Shown: positions 52,184 to 62,741, counted from the first letter of the stretch. The stretch: 64,000 nt of DNA from Rhizobium esperanzae (GCF_014197615.1 NZ_JACIFY010000006.1:223333-287332); one strand, 5' to 3'. Notes: a model not told the origin generated them from the letters alone. Translations and numbers: made by a program.

Positions 52184-53923
52184 TTAGTGGCTGTCCTTGC
52201 CGACAGCGTTTCCGCGACATCCCTTCAGGAAGTCGAGGTCGGCGCCGGTATCGGCGCCTTCGACATGCTGCTGGTGCAGGAAGGCATAACCGGACGTCGG
52301 CAGATCGTGGTTCGGCTGCCATTCGGCGAGACGGCGCGCCAGTTCCTCGTCCGAGATGTCGAGATGCAGGCGGCGGTTCGGCACGTCAAGCTCGATCATG
52401 TCGCCGTTCTTGACGACTGCGAGCGGACCACCGACTGCCGCTTCCGGCGAGGTGTGCAGCACGACGGTGCCATAGGCCGTTCCCGACATGCGGGCGTCCG
52501 ATATACGCACCATGTCGAGGATGCCCTTCTTCAGCACTTTGGGCGGCAATCCCATGTTGCCGACTTCGGCCATGCCCGGATAACCCTTCGGGCCGCAATT
52601 CTTCATGACCATGACGCAGGTCTCGTCGATATCGAGATTGTCGTCGTTGATCTTGGCCTTGTAGTCGTCGATATCCTCGAACACGACGGCCCTGCCCTTG
52701 TGCACCAGGAGATGCGGCGAGGCGGCCGAAGGCTTCAGCACCGCGCCCTTCGGCGCGAGATTGCCGCGCAGAACGACGATGCCGCCCGAAGATGTCAGCG
52801 CCTTTTCAGCCGGCAGGATGACGTCCTCGTTCCAGTTGATGACGTCCTTGACTTCTTCCCAGACGGTTTCGCCGGAGACCGTCAGCGCGTCCTTGTGCAG
52901 AAGGCCGGCTTCGCCGAGGCGCTTCAGCACGACCGGCAGGCCGCCGGCATAGAAGAACTCTTCCATCAGGTATTTGCCCGACGGCATCAGGTTGACGATG
53001 GTGGGAACGTCACGGCCGCAGCGATCCCAGTCGTCGAGCGAAAGATCGATGCCGACGCGGCCGGCGATGGCGAGCAGGTGAATGACGGCGTTGGTCGATC
53101 CGCCGATCGCCGCATTGGTGCGGATGGCGTTCTCGAAGGCCTGCTTCGTCATGATCTCCGACGGCTTCAGGTCGTCCTTGACCATCTGCACGATGCGGCG
53201 GCCAGTGAGTTGCGCCATCACCTTGCGGCGGGAGTCGACGCCCGGGATTGCGGCATTGCCTGAGAGTGCCATGCCGAGCGCTTCGGCCATGGACGCCATG
53301 GTAGAGGCCGTGCCCATGGTGTTGCAGGTACCCGACGAGCGGCTCATCGAGGCTTCCGCCTCGAGGAACTCGGCCTGCGTCATCTCGCCGGCCTTCACCA
53401 TTTCGGAGAACTTCCACAGATGCGTGCCGGAGCCGACACGCTCGCCGCGGAAATAGCCGTTCAGCATCGGCCCGCCGGTGACGACGATCGAGGGCAGATC
53501 GCAGGAGGCAGCGCCCATCAGCAGCGAAGGCGTGGTCTTGTCGCAGCCGACGAGCAGCACGCAGCCGTCCATCGGCTGGCCGCGGATCGCTTCCTCGACC
53601 GCGAGTGCCGCAAGATTGCGGTACATCATCGCGGTGGGGCGGAAGGTGTTTTCGGAGGCCGAGAACACCGGCACTTCGAGCGGGAAGCCGCCGGCCTCCC
53701 AGACACCCGCCTTCACCTTCTCGGCGAGTTCTCTCAGATGACCGTTGCACGGGGTCATATCCGACCAGGTGTTGAGGATACCGATCACCGGCCGGCCATC
53801 GAACAGGTCGTGCGGATATCCCTGGTTTTTAAGCCAGCCGCGGTGATAGATCACGTCGCGGCTCGTGCCGCCATACCATTCCTGCGACCTCAGCCTGCGC
53901 GGCCATTCGGCTTTCTTTTTCAT
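52184..53923 (-). CDS. L-arabinonate dehydratase (IlvD/Edd family)
   Basis: A 579-residue [2Fe-2S] enzyme that removes water from L-arabinonate to give 2-dehydro-3-deoxy-L-arabinonate. The length and the cluster ligands match the characterised R. leguminosarum enzyme: cysteines at residues 59 (DMTPCNGHLR), 127 (LLVGCDKTTP) and 200 (SSGTCNTMGT). The catalytic serine lies in the ISDARMSGTAYGT motif. It is the first enzyme in a minus-strand group with the semialdehyde dehydrogenase, gguC and sugar transporter genes. A clear terminator follows. Confidence 0.94.
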   Translation of the reverse strand: MKKKAEWPRRLRSQEWYGGTSRDVIYHRGWLKNQGYPHDLFDGRPVIGILNTWSDMTPCNGHLRELAEKVKAGVWEAGGFPLEVPVFSASENTFRPTAMMYRNLAALAVEEAIRGQPMDGCVLLVGCDKTTPSLLMGAASCDLPSIVVTGGPMLNGYFRGERVGSGTHLWKFSEMVKAGEMTQAEFLEAEASMSRSSGTCNTMGTASTMASMAEALGMALSGNAAIPGVDSRRKVMAQLTGRRIVQMVKDDLKPSEIMTKQAFENAIRTNAAIGGSTNAVIHLLAIAGRVGIDLSLDDWDRCGRDVPTIVNLMPSGKYLMEEFFYAGGLPVVLKRLGEAGLLHKDALTVSGETVWEEVKDVINWNEDVILPAEKALTSSGGIVVLRGNLAPKGAVLKPSAASPHLLVHKGRAVVFEDIDDYKAKINDDNLDIDETCVMVMKNCGPKGYPGMAEVGNMGLPPKVLKKGILDMVRISDARMSGTAYGTVVLHTSPEAAVGGPLAVVKNGDMIELDVPNRRLHLDISDEELARRLAEWQPNHDLPTSGYAFLHQQHVEGADTGADLDFLKGCRGNAVGKDSH

Positions 53924-53982
53924 CGTCTCTGTCCTTCAAGTGATTGCCGGGCCGCCTCGTACGGCCCGGATCATCGGATGTT

Positions 53983-55416
53983 TCAAGCCAGCGTGTAGGC
54001 GGTCTTGACCGTTGTGTAGAACTCGGCGGCGTACTTGCCCTGCTCGCGCGGACCATAGGACGAGCCCTTGCGGCCGCCGAACGGAACGTGGAAATCGACG
54101 CCTGCTGTCGGCAGGTTGACCATGACCATGCCGGCTTCCGAATTGCGCTTGAAGTGCGTCGCATGTTTCAGGCTGGTCGTGGCAATGCCGGCCGAAAGGC
54201 CGAACGGCGTATCGTTGGCGATGGCAAGCGCCTCGTCGTAATCCTTAGCGCGGATCAGCGAGACCACAGGCCCGAAGATCTCCTCGCGCGAAATGCGCAT
54301 CTGGTTGGTCGCCTCGGTAAACAGCGTCGGCTGCAGATAGAAGCCGGGCGTTTCGCGCGAGATGACCTCGCCGCCGAAGGCAAGCTTGGCGCCTTCCTTT
54401 TTGCCGATCTCGATATAGTCGGTGTCGGTCTTCAGCTGCCGCTCGTCGACGACGGGGCCGATATGGGTGCCGGCCTTGAGCGCGTTGTCGACAACAAGCG
54501 TCTTCAGCTTGTCGGTGAGGGCTGCGACGAACTTGTCGTGGATACCTTCGGTGACGATCAGGCGCGAGGACGCCGTGCAGCGCTGGCCGGTCGAGAAGAA
54601 GCCGGAATTGGCGGCGGCTTCGACAGCAACGTTGAGATCGGCGTCATCGAGCACAACCATCGGGTTCTTGCCGCCCATCTCCAGCTGGAACTTGCGGTTA
54701 TGCTCGATGGAGGCGGCGGCGACACGCCGGCCGGTGCCGGTGGAGCCTGTGAAGGTGATGCCGTGAACGTCGGGGCTTTCGAGCATGGCCTGGCCGACCA
54801 CCGAGCCCTTGCCCATGACGAGGTTCAGGACGCCCTTCGGCAGCCCTGCCCGGTTGAGGATATCGACGATCGCCCAGGAGCAGGCCGGCACCAGTTCGGC
54901 CGGCTTGAAGACGATGGTGTTGCCGTAGGCGAGCGCCGGGGCGATCTTCCATGCGGGGATGGCGATCGGGAAGTTCCACGGCGTGATGATGCCGATGACG
55001 CCGAGGCCCTCGCGGGTAATTTCGACGCCGATATTCGGGCGCACCGACGGGATGACCTCGCCGGCCAGCCGCAGGGCTTCGCCTGCGAAGAATTCGAAGA
55101 TCTGCGAGGCGCGGATGACTTCGCCGGTGGCCTCAGGCAGGGTCTTGCCTTCTTCGCGGGCGAGCAGCGCGCCGAGCTCGTCCTTGCGCGCCATGATCTC
55201 GTCGCCGGCCTTCTTCAGGATGACGTGGCGTTCCCAGATGCCGGAGCGCGACCAGGCCGGAAAGGCGGCCTTGGCGGCGGCGATGGCATTCTTGGTGTCT
55301 TCGGCACTGCCGTTGGCATAGAGGCCGACGACCTCGTTCGTATCGGACGGGTTGATGTTCTTCGTCGCGTCCGTGCCGACCCATTCGCCGGCGATCAGGT
55401 TTTGATAAATGGTCAT
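53983..55416 (-). CDS. 2,5-Dioxovalerate (alpha-ketoglutarate semialdehyde) dehydrogenase
   Basis: A 477-residue aldehyde dehydrogenase. NAD(P) motifs ITPWNFPIAIPAWKIAPALA and FTGSTGTGRRVAAAS, the Glu in LEMGGKNPMVV and the catalytic Cys in GQRCTASSRL are all readable. Alone, such sequences cannot be assigned a substrate, but its position between L-arabinonate dehydratase and gguC supports oxidation of 2,5-dioxovalerate to 2-oxoglutarate. It is the last step of the nonphosphorylative arabinose pathway. Confidence 0.88.
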   Translation of the reverse strand: MTIYQNLIAGEWVGTDATKNINPSDTNEVVGLYANGSAEDTKNAIAAAKAAFPAWSRSGIWERHVILKKAGDEIMARKDELGALLAREEGKTLPEATGEVIRASQIFEFFAGEALRLAGEVIPSVRPNIGVEITREGLGVIGIITPWNFPIAIPAWKIAPALAYGNTIVFKPAELVPACSWAIVDILNRAGLPKGVLNLVMGKGSVVGQAMLESPDVHGITFTGSTGTGRRVAAASIEHNRKFQLEMGGKNPMVVLDDADLNVAVEAAANSGFFSTGQRCTASSRLIVTEGIHDKFVAALTDKLKTLVVDNALKAGTHIGPVVDERQLKTDTDYIEIGKKEGAKLAFGGEVISRETPGFYLQPTLFTEATNQMRISREEIFGPVVSLIRAKDYDEALAIANDTPFGLSAGIATTSLKHATHFKRNSEAGMVMVNLPTAGVDFHVPFGGRKGSSYGPREQGKYAAEFYTTVKTAYTLA

Positions 55417-55482
55417 GGGCTCAACAAGCCTCCTTTACCGTTTACATTACGATCCGGCCACCAGGCGGCCGGGTCTCAAAAA

Positions 55483-56478
55483 TCAGAGCTGCCTGACGGC
55501 AACCTCTTCCTCGGCGGCTACCTTCAGCGGATTGCGCAGCGCCAGGCCGAATTCGGCGACTTCGATCTCGAAGACATCGCCCTCTTCCGCCTTGATGCCG
55601 TCGGCAAAGGACAGTGTCGCGGTGCCGAACATGTGGACATGCACGTCCCCCGGAACGCGGAAGATGCCGTATTTGAAATGGTGATATTCGAGGTTGGCGA
55701 AGGTGTGCGACATGTTCGCTTCGCCCGACAGGAAGGGCTTTTCGAAGATCACCTTGTCGCCGCGCTTGATGCGCGAAGTGCCGCGGATATCGTCGGGTGC
55801 GGCGCCGATGCGGATTTCCGGACCATAGGCGGCCGGGCGCAGTTTCGAGTGGGCCAGATAGAGATAGTTGATCCGCTCGGTGACGTGGTCCGAAAACTCG
55901 TTCGACAGGGCAAAGCCGATGCGGAACGGCGAGCCGTCCTTGGCGATGACGTAAATGCCGGCCATTTCAGGCTCTTCGCCGCCGTCGAGAGCGAAGGAGG
56001 GCGAGACGAGCGGCGCGCCGGGGGCAGCCGTGCCATAGCCGTTGCCCTTGTAGAACCATTCGGGCTGCACGCCCTTTTCGCCAGCCTTCGGCTTGCCGTT
56101 CTCCAGGCCCATCTTGAACATCTTCATCGAGTCGGTCAGCGTTTCCTCTGCCGCCTCGCTGGTCTTCTTGTGCATGGAATCGCGGGTAGCGGCCGAACCC
56201 AGATGCGTCAGACCGGTGCCGGTCAGATGCAGGTGGGCGGCGTCGGGATGGGTGATCGGCGGCAGGAAGCGGCCTTCCGCATAGGCCTTTTCAAGATCGA
56301 CGGCATCGCCGTAGCCATGGGCCTCGATAACGGCGGCAAGCGACTTGCCGCCGTCGGCAGCTTCCATCGCCAGCGCATAGACGCTGCCGGCGTTCTTCAC
56401 CGACCTGGCCGCGCCGCCCTGCTCGCGCACCGCGACGACGATCTCTCCGTTGGCACCCTTGATCTGGGAAATAAGCAC
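55483..56478 (-). CDS. gguC: GguC/AraD1-type fumarylacetoacetate-hydrolase-family protein
   Basis: A 331-residue protein of the FAH-like fold. The GTG at 56478, behind AGAAGG, gives the usual LISQIKGANGEIV start; the longer frame to 56562 is not supported. Segments LHLTGTGLTHLGSAATRDSM, FYKGNGYGTAAPGAPLVSPS and VHVHMFGTATLSFADG are typical. The family member AraD1 dehydrates 2-dehydro-3-deoxy-L-arabinonate to 2,5-dioxovalerate, the step between the two neighbouring enzymes. In agrobacteria the gene is called gguC because it follows gguA-gguB. Confidence 0.9.
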   Translation of the reverse strand: MLISQIKGANGEIVVAVREQGGAARSVKNAGSVYALAMEAADGGKSLAAVIEAHGYGDAVDLEKAYAEGRFLPPITHPDAAHLHLTGTGLTHLGSAATRDSMHKKTSEAAEETLTDSMKMFKMGLENGKPKAGEKGVQPEWFYKGNGYGTAAPGAPLVSPSFALDGGEEPEMAGIYVIAKDGSPFRIGFALSNEFSDHVTERINYLYLAHSKLRPAAYGPEIRIGAAPDDIRGTSRIKRGDKVIFEKPFLSGEANMSHTFANLEYHHFKYGIFRVPGDVHVHMFGTATLSFADGIKAEEGDVFEIEVAEFGLALRNPLKVAAEEEVAVRQL

Positions 56479-56595
56479 GACTTCAATCCTTCTCGTTTCG
56501 GCGGGTCTTGAGAAAAAGCTCCGCCTGTCCGGCTCCCACGGGAGCCGGAATCCATCATTCATATGACTGCGAATGCCGGGGCTGCGCTTAGGCGC

Positions 56596-57807
56596 TCAGC
56601 CCTTGTTCTTGTTGTAGACGTCGAAGAACACGGCGGCGAGAAGCACCGCACCCTTGACCATCTGCTGCGAGTCGGTGCCGAGACCGTGGATCGACATGCC
56701 GTTGTTCATGATGCCCATGATCAACGCGCCGATCACCGCACCCGTCACCTTGCCGACGCCGCCCTGGGCCGATGCGCCGCCGATGAAGCAGGCGGCGATG
56801 ACGTCGAGTTCGAGACCGAAACCGCCCTTGGCCGTCGCCGAGTTGAGGCGCAGCGCAACGATCAGACCGGCGAGACCGGCAAGCAGGCCCATATTGGCAA
56901 AGGTCAGGAAGGTCAGCCGCTCGGTGTTGATACCGGAAAGCTTGGTGGCCTTCTCATTGCCGCCCATGGCGTAGATCCGCCGGCCGATCGTCGTGCGACG
57001 GGTAATGAAGGCATAGGCAGCGACGAGCACGAGCATGACGACAAGCACGTTCGGGAAGCCGCGATAGATCGACAGCTGGTAGCCGAGCCCCAGGATGGCG
57101 AGCGAGACAATGATGTTCTGGGCAAGGAAGAAGCCCATCGGCTCGACGTCATTGCCATGCTTCTCGTTCGACAGACGCTTGCGCCAGGCCATGTAGAAGA
57201 GGGTTACGGCGCCGACGACGGTCAGGATGATCGAGGTCGAGTTGATGCCGCCCATATCGAAGAGGTTCGGCAGGAAGCCGATGCTGATCAGCTGGAAGTC
57301 CGGCGGGAAGGGACCGATGCTGGTGCCGGTTCCCGATGCCGTCATGACGAACAGCGTCAGCCCGCGGAAAACGAGCATGCCGGCCAGCGTGACGATGAAG
57401 GACGGGATCTTGTGATAGGCAACGAAATAGCCCTGAACGCCGCCGACGAGCGCGCCGAGAGCGAGGCAGATGATACCCGCCAGGACATAGTTGGTGTGCC
57501 ATTGCACCGTCATCACGCCGGCGATGGCGCCGACGAAGCCGACGACGGACCCGACCGAAAGATCGATATGGCCGGCGACGATGACCAGCAGCATGCCGAG
57601 CGCCATGATGACGATGAAGGAGTTCTGCAGAATGATGTTGGTCAGGTTGAGCGGCCTGAAGAGAACGCCACCGGTCGAGAACTGGAAGAACACCATGATC
57701 GCGATGAGCGCGATGAACATGCCGTATTCGCGGATGTTGCCGCGAATATAGTCTCCGATGGAGACGACACGCCCCTGCTCAGCGATGGGTTGATTGATCG
57801 GTGTCAT
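56596..57807 (-). CDS. gguB: Multiple-monosaccharide ABC transporter permease
   Basis: A 403-residue permease of the RbsC/MmsB type, with about ten hydrophobic segments. It has [19 protein letters not shown] and the closing [20 protein letters not shown] with [20 protein letters not shown], typical for sugar permeases. Its start overlaps the gguA stop by four bases. Together with GguA and ChvE it imports arabinose, galactose, glucose and xylose in agrobacteria. Confidence 0.94.
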   Translation of the reverse strand: MTPINQPIAEQGRVVSIGDYIRGNIREYGMFIALIAIMVFFQFSTGGVLFRPLNLTNIILQNSFIVIMALGMLLVIVAGHIDLSVGSVVGFVGAIAGVMTVQWHTNYVLAGIICLALGALVGGVQGYFVAYHKIPSFIVTLAGMLVFRGLTLFVMTASGTGTSIGPFPPDFQLISIGFLPNLFDMGGINSTSIILTVVGAVTLFYMAWRKRLSNEKHGNDVEPMGFFLAQNIIVSLAILGLGYQLSIYRGFPNVLVVMLVLVAAYAFITRRTTIGRRIYAMGGNEKATKLSGINTERLTFLTFANMGLLAGLAGLIVALRLNSATAKGGFGLELDVIAACFIGGASAQGGVGKVTGAVIGALIMGIMNNGMSIHGLGTDSQQMVKGAVLLAAVFFDVYNKNKG

Positions 57808-59342
57808 TGCTTCTTCTCCCCTGAGCGCATGATAGCGCGCATGATGGTTTCCTGGCTTGCTTCTCCCTTCGGCAGTTCCGCGACGATGCGTCCTTCGTTC
57901 ATCACGTAGATGCGGTCACACGTGCCAAGCAGTTCGGGCATTTCCGACGAGATCATCAGAACACCCTTTCCATCGGCGGCAAGCTGGTTGATGATAGTAT
58001 AGATTTCGTATTTTGCGCCAACGTCGATGCCGCGCGTCGGCTCGTCGAGGATCAAAATATCGGGATTGGAGAACAGCCACTTCGACAGCACCACCTTCTG
58101 CTGGTTGCCGCCGGACAGATTGACCGTTTCCTGGAAGATGCTGGAAGAACGGATACGCAGCTTCGACCGATAGTCGGTCGCCACGCGCGATTCCTTGACG
58201 CTGTCGATCACCGAGGCATTCGACACCGCCTTCAGATTGACGAGCGTCGTATTGTGCAGGATCGTGTCGTTGAGCACCAGGCCGAGCTGCTTGCGGTCTT
58301 CGGTGACATAGGCGAGACCGGCGTCGATCGCCTTGCGCACGGTGCTGACGTCGACCGGCTTGCCGTGCATCAGCGCCTCGCCGGAAATCTTGTGGCCATA
58401 GGATTTGCCGAACAGGCTCATGGCGAATTCGGTGCGCCCTGCCCCCATCAGCCCGGCGATACCGACGACTTCGCCCTTGCGGACGGTGACGTTGATATTG
58501 TGCAGGACCTGACGGTCGCGGTGCTGCTGGTGATAGGCGTTCCAGTTCTTCACTTCGAGAATGGTCTCGCCGATCGGCACCGAACGCGGGGGATAACGGT
58601 CCTCGAGATCGCGGCCGACCATGTTGCGGATGATGATGTCTTCGCTGATTTCGTCGGCGTGACAGTCGAGCGTCTTGACGGTCATGCCGTCGCGCAGGAC
58701 CGTGATCTGGTCGGCGACCTTGCGGATCTCGTTCAGCTTATGGGAAATGATGATCGAGGTGATGCCCTGCTTGCGGAATTCCATCAGCAGCATGAGCAGC
58801 GCGTCGGAATCGCTTTCGTTGAGCGAGGCGGTGGGCTCGTCGAGGATGAGCAGCTTTACGCTCTTCGACAGCGCCTTGGCGATCTCGACGAGCTGCTGCT
58901 TGCCGACGCCGATATCGGTCACCAGCGTATTCGGAGATTCGGACAGGCCGACTTTCTTGAGCAACTGCTTGGTGCGGTTGAAGGTCTCGTCCCAGCTGAT
59001 GACGCCGCTCTTGGCATTCTCGTTGCCGAGGAAGATGTTTTCGCCGATCGACAGCAACGGCACCAGCGCCAGTTCCTGGTGAATGATGACGATGCCGATT
59101 TCTTCGGAGTCCCTCAGCGCCTTGAAGTTGCGCGTCTCGCCTTCATAGACGATGTCGCCGTCATAACTTCCGGTAGGATAAACGCCCGATAGAACTTTCA
59201 TCAGGGTCGATTTACCGGCCCCGTTTTCGCCGACCAATGCGTGAATTTCACCCTTGCGAACCTTGAGGTTCACGTTCTCCAGCGCCTTCACGCCCGGGAA
59301 CGTCTTGGTGATGCTCCGCATTTCGAGGATGGTGTTGTCCAT
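57804..59342 (-). CDS. gguA: Multiple-monosaccharide ABC transporter ATP-binding protein
   Basis: A 512-residue double ABC ATPase. First domain: Walker [30 protein letters not shown]. Second domain: [10 protein letters not shown] in the Walker A position, then the signature [15 protein letters not shown] and [13 protein letters not shown]. The degenerate Walker A in the second domain is usual for this class. ATG at 59342 is preferred over a TTG at 59348. It precedes gguB with a four-base overlap and follows chvE after a stem-loop. Confidence 0.95.
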   Translation of the reverse strand: MDNTILEMRSITKTFPGVKALENVNLKVRKGEIHALVGENGAGKSTLMKVLSGVYPTGSYDGDIVYEGETRNFKALRDSEEIGIVIIHQELALVPLLSIGENIFLGNENAKSGVISWDETFNRTKQLLKKVGLSESPNTLVTDIGVGKQQLVEIAKALSKSVKLLILDEPTASLNESDSDALLMLLMEFRKQGITSIIISHKLNEIRKVADQITVLRDGMTVKTLDCHADEISEDIIIRNMVGRDLEDRYPPRSVPIGETILEVKNWNAYHQQHRDRQVLHNINVTVRKGEVVGIAGLMGAGRTEFAMSLFGKSYGHKISGEALMHGKPVDVSTVRKAIDAGLAYVTEDRKQLGLVLNDTILHNTTLVNLKAVSNASVIDSVKESRVATDYRSKLRIRSSSIFQETVNLSGGNQQKVVLSKWLFSNPDILILDEPTRGIDVGAKYEIYTIINQLAADGKGVLMISSEMPELLGTCDRIYVMNEGRIVAELPKGEASQETIMRAIMRSGEKKQ

Positions 59343-59396
59343 AGTCAAAGTTCCAGCGCCCCCAGCCGTTTAATGGATGGGTCATCATAAAATCGA

Positions 59397-59428
59397 AGGC
59401 CGGAACCCGCAAGCGCAGGCCCCGGCCT
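59397..59428 (-). terminator. Stem-loop between chvE and gguA, probable attenuator
   Basis: AGGCCGG (59397-59403) pairs with CCGGCCT (59422-59428), with additional GCGC/GC pairing inside, then TTTT on the minus strand. It should reduce transcription past chvE, giving more binding protein than transporter, as commonly seen in ABC operons. Confidence 0.55.
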
Positions 59429-59438
59429 CCTGTTCAAC

Positions 59439-60503
59439 TTACTTCAGCTTGTCTTCGGTGTAGTAACCGCCGTCGACGAGGATCTGCTTGTAGTTGGTCT
59501 TGTCGACAGCAACCGGCTTCAGCAGATAGGACGGAACGACCTTGACGCCGTTGTCGTAGGTCTTGGTGTCGTTGACCTCAGGCTCCTTGCCGGACATGAC
59601 GGCATCGACCATGGCAACGGTGACCTTGGCGAGTTCGCGGGTGTCCTTGAAGATCGTCGAATGCTGTTCGCCAGCAATGATCGACTTGACCGACGGAACT
59701 TCAGCGTCCTGACCCGTAACGATCGGGAGCGGCTGAGCAGCCGTACCGTAACCAACGCCCTTCAGCGAGGAGATGATACCGATCGACAGACCGTCATAGG
59801 GAGACAGAACGGCATCGACCTTGGCGTCGGTGTAGTTAGCCGAGAGCAGGTTGTCCATGCGAGCCTGGGCCGTTGCCGGATCCCAACGCAGCGTGCCGAC
59901 CTTGTCCATGCCGGTCTGGCCGGACTTCACGACGAGCTTGCCCGAGTCGATGTAGGGCTGCAGTACGGACATTGCGCCATCATAGAAGAAGAAGGCGTTG
60001 TTGTCGTCCGGCGAACCGCCGAAGAGTTCGATGTTGAACGGACCCTTGCCATCCTTGAGGCCGAGGCCGTCAACGATGGAACCAGCCTGCAGAACGCCGA
60101 CCTGGAAGTTGTCGAAGGTCGCGTAGTAGTCGACGTTGCCCGAATTGCGGATCAGACGGTCGTAAGCGATGACCTTGATGCCGGCGTCGTGGGCCTTCTG
60201 GAGCACGTCGGAAAGCGTGGTGCCGTCGATCGAAGCGATGACGAGAACCTTGACGCCCTTCGTGACCATGTTTTCGATCTGCGAAAGCTGGTTCGGAATG
60301 TCGTCGTCGCCATACTGCAGGTCGGTGCCATAACCGGCGGCCTGCAGCTGCTTGACGATGTTGTTGCCGTCGTCGATCCAGCGGGCAGAAGCCTTGGTCG
60401 GCATTGCAATGCCGACGGTGCCCTTATCTGCGGCCATAGCCGGTGCAACGAACGAAGCGACGCCGAAGGCAGCCGCAGCCATCAATGAGATAATGGATTT
60501 CAT
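59439..60503 (-). CDS. chvE: Periplasmic multiple-sugar-binding protein ChvE
   Basis: A 354-residue protein with a 24-residue signal peptide (end FVAPAMA) and a periplasmic binding fold: [40 protein letters not shown] and the closing [10 protein letters not shown]. In Agrobacterium ChvE binds galactose, glucose, arabinose and acidic sugars and also acts on VirA; in rhizobia it mainly feeds GguAB. It is the first gene in the minus-strand transport operon, 270 bases from the divergent regulator gbpR. Confidence 0.95.
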   Translation of the reverse strand: MKSIISLMAAAAFGVASFVAPAMAADKGTVGIAMPTKASARWIDDGNNIVKQLQAAGYGTDLQYGDDDIPNQLSQIENMVTKGVKVLVIASIDGTTLSDVLQKAHDAGIKVIAYDRLIRNSGNVDYYATFDNFQVGVLQAGSIVDGLGLKDGKGPFNIELFGGSPDDNNAFFFYDGAMSVLQPYIDSGKLVVKSGQTGMDKVGTLRWDPATAQARMDNLLSANYTDAKVDAVLSPYDGLSIGIISSLKGVGYGTAAQPLPIVTGQDAEVPSVKSIIAGEQHSTIFKDTRELAKVTVAMVDAVMSGKEPEVNDTKTYDNGVKVVPSYLLKPVAVDKTNYKQILVDGGYYTEDKLK

Positions 60504-60773
60504 TTCTCTCTCCCTTGTTAATAGAGCAGCGGACGAAAAACGCCCGCCCCGAAACTGTGGCAGGTTCCGTATTGGATAGTTACTTCAGATGGTGAGAAAC
60601 GAAGTAGGTCTCCTCCACGATCTCACACGTGTTGAGTGCCAACCAGCACACGGCGGCAAACTGGTATGGATTCCTATAACTGTCAAATAGAATAACTGGT
60701 AAAGTGCATAACAATTTTGGTATATCGTTAAAAAGTATTACTTTTGATGGAGCGCAGTGGGGAGGCTGCAACC
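60504..60773. promoter_or_regulatory. AT-rich divergent promoter region chvE/gbpR
   Basis: The region is much more AT-rich than the rest of the window, above all at 60660-60745. It should contain the chvE promoter and the GbpR binding site. I cannot define a single LysR box with confidence; short T-N11-A type symmetric elements occur near 60690-60735. Confidence 0.5.
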
Positions 60774-61778
60774 ATGACGATTGTTTCCGAGCCGCTTTCG
60801 ATGGACCACGTCGATATCCACAGTGATAATTTCGGCGATGACAACCTTTTACGTGCAGGACTTAAACTGAATCACCTGCGGATGATCGTCGCAATCGAAG
60901 ATAGTGGACAGATTTCCGCAGCTGCGGAAGTCCTGAACATTTCGCAGCCCGCCGCATCGCGCATGCTGTCGGAAATGGAATCGATCACCAAGACCCAGCT
61001 CTATGAGCGGGTGGCCCGCGGCGTGGTGCTGACGACCTTCGGCGCGGCGCTCGCCAGACGGGCGCGGAAGATCCTGCTGGAACTGCGCGAGGCCAGCCGC
61101 GAAATCGGCGAGCTGAAGAGCGGCAAGGGCGGCGCGGTCTTCATCGGCGCGGTGACGGCGCCGGCCATGAGCCTCGTCGTGCCGGCGATCAACAGGGTGC
61201 GCAAGGCTTATCCCGGCATCGAGATCAACATTCAGGTGGAGACCAGCAATGTGCTCGCCCGCGAGCTGCTCGCCGCCCGCCACGACTTCATCATCGGCCG
61301 CATTCCCGACGATCTCAACCCGCGCCTGTTCGAAGTAACCGAGATCGGCGTCGAGCGGGCCTGCCTGATCGTGCGCAAGAGCCATCCGCTGCTGAAGCAG
61401 AAGGCGAGCAGCCTCTCCGACGTCCGCGATTACGACTGGGTGTTCCAGCCGCCGGGCACGCTGCTGCGCCGGACGATCGAGGATATTTTCCTGTCGCGCG
61501 GCGTGGCGCTGCCGGAGAATATCGTCAACACCTCATCGCTGTTGCTCACCTGCGCGATCATCTGCGAAACCGATGCGATCGCCCCCGTTGCCATCGACGT
61601 CGCCCAGTTCCTCGCCGGCCAGGGCGCCAAGGCCTCCGACGTGCGCATGCTGCCGATCGATTTCGACATCAACGTCAAACCCTACAGCCTGATCGCCGCC
61701 AAGGAGAGGGCGCTGCCGCCGAGCGCAAGGCTGCTCTATGACATTATCCTCGAGGAGAGCCTGAAACAGGCCGGCTAG
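60774..61778 (+). CDS. gbpR: LysR-family regulator GbpR
   Basis: A 334-residue LysR regulator. The helix-turn-helix region reads LNHLRMIVAIEDSGQISAAA followed by LNISQPAASRMLSEMESITK; the effector domain begins near 120. In Agrobacterium the gene next to chvE, gbpR, encodes a sugar-responsive regulator of chvE, and the divergent placement here is the same. ATG 60774 has GGGGAGG seven bases before it; the upstream ATG 60747 lacks a ribosome site. It should activate chvE with L-arabinose or galactose and repress without. Confidence 0.93.
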   Translation: MTIVSEPLSMDHVDIHSDNFGDDNLLRAGLKLNHLRMIVAIEDSGQISAAAEVLNISQPAASRMLSEMESITKTQLYERVARGVVLTTFGAALARRARKILLELREASREIGELKSGKGGAVFIGAVTAPAMSLVVPAINRVRKAYPGIEINIQVETSNVLARELLAARHDFIIGRIPDDLNPRLFEVTEIGVERACLIVRKSHPLLKQKASSLSDVRDYDWVFQPPGTLLRRTIEDIFLSRGVALPENIVNTSSLLLTCAIICETDAIAPVAIDVAQFLAGQGAKASDVRMLPIDFDINVKPYSLIAAKERALPPSARLLYDIILEESLKQAG

Positions 61779-61866
61779 GAGCATGATGCGAAAAGCGAAT
61801 GCGGTTTTCGGGCGACAAGCCCGGCGCCATCTTGCTCTCCTTTAATAGCCTTCGAAAGGAAGGTGG

Positions 61867-62331
61867 ATGCTGTTCGGACAGTCGGTATTTCAATCAGTCC
61901 TCGAGCGGCTGAAGGCGGAGGACGAGACAACAGATGAGGCCGAAGCGCCGGCCGTCCATCGCGTCGCCGGCTTCGGCACAGGGCTGGCATTCGATGTCAT
62001 GGAGGGTGTCTCGGTCGCCTCGCAACGCCTCGGCCAGGCCTATTTCGACAATCTGGATATCGACACCGCCGAGCCTGTGGAAAAACCGGCGCCTTTAGCT
62101 CCACCGGAGCCCGTGATGCCGGAGCATCTCACCCGCACGGCGCCGCAGCAGGTTGCCGCCGAGCTGGCGATTTCGGCTGCCGATACGCCGCTGACGCTCA
62201 GTGAGAAGCGCCGCGCCTTTGCCCGCGCCAATCATCCCGACGGCGTCGCTTCGCCCTTCCGCGACAATGCGACGAAGCGCATGATGCTCGCCAACCTGCT
62301 GATCGACGAAGCCCTGCGGCGATTGCGCTGA
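61867..62331 (+). CDS. Small protein with DnaJ-like HPD segment
   Basis: A 154-residue protein. The N-terminal part is acidic and disordered, with a Pro-rich linker near 70-85. The C-terminal 50 residues contain RRAFARANHPDGVASPFRDN and KRMMLANLLIDEALRRL, which resembles the J domain around its HPD motif, though the first helices of a J domain are only partly visible. It may be a shortened co-chaperone-like protein. Its stop abuts the stop of the convergent small gene at 62332 without a spare base. Confidence 0.65.
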   Translation: MLFGQSVFQSVLERLKAEDETTDEAEAPAVHRVAGFGTGLAFDVMEGVSVASQRLGQAYFDNLDIDTAEPVEKPAPLAPPEPVMPEHLTRTAPQQVAAELAISAADTPLTLSEKRRAFARANHPDGVASPFRDNATKRMMLANLLIDEALRRLR

Positions 62332-62607
62332 TTATTCCGCCTGCCCGTCCTTCGACGGTTTCGCCTGAGGGGTTTCCTCTTCCTCCTCGGCGTCGGGCTC
62401 GGCAGGCGCTGCGGCGACCTCAGGCTGCGGGTTGAAGGTCAAGAACAGCATATAGAAGGAATAGGCGCCGGCGCCCCCCGCCAGCACCGCCCAGAACGGA
62501 TCGCCGGTGATCAGTTCGACCCCGGCCCAACCGAAGCAGACGGCGACGATGGCAATGCGCACCCAAAGACGCTGGTATGCCGGATGTTTCGGATCGATGA
62601 GTTGCAT
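62332..62607 (-). CDS. Small membrane protein with acidic tail
   Basis: A 91-residue protein with two hydrophobic segments (about 13-32 and 37-55) and a C-terminal tail with PAEPDAEEEEETP. The ATG 62607 is the best start; the frame runs further back to 62769 without membrane character. The plan of two helices and an acidic Pro/Ala-rich tail is common in small Rhizobiales envelope proteins. Function unknown. Confidence 0.7.
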   Translation of the reverse strand: MQLIDPKHPAYQRLWVRIAIVAVCFGWAGVELITGDPFWAVLAGGAGAYSFYMLFLTFNPQPEVAAAPAEPDAEEEEETPQAKPSKDGQAE

Positions 62608-62741
62608 TCCTGCTCCGCGGTCGCATATGTCGCACGTGTCTCTGGCACGTGCCGCGCTGGCTTCGGCCTGCGCCGCGCTTGTCTTTAGTTCGAATCTTGC
62701 AAATGTGAAAGAGCCGCGGGCTTGACGCGACGCAGAGATGG

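Noticed and set aside
53944..56511. An 855-codon open frame on the plus strand
   Set aside because: It spans the minus-strand semialdehyde dehydrogenase and gguC genes and the gap between them; the composition is that of an antisense shadow.
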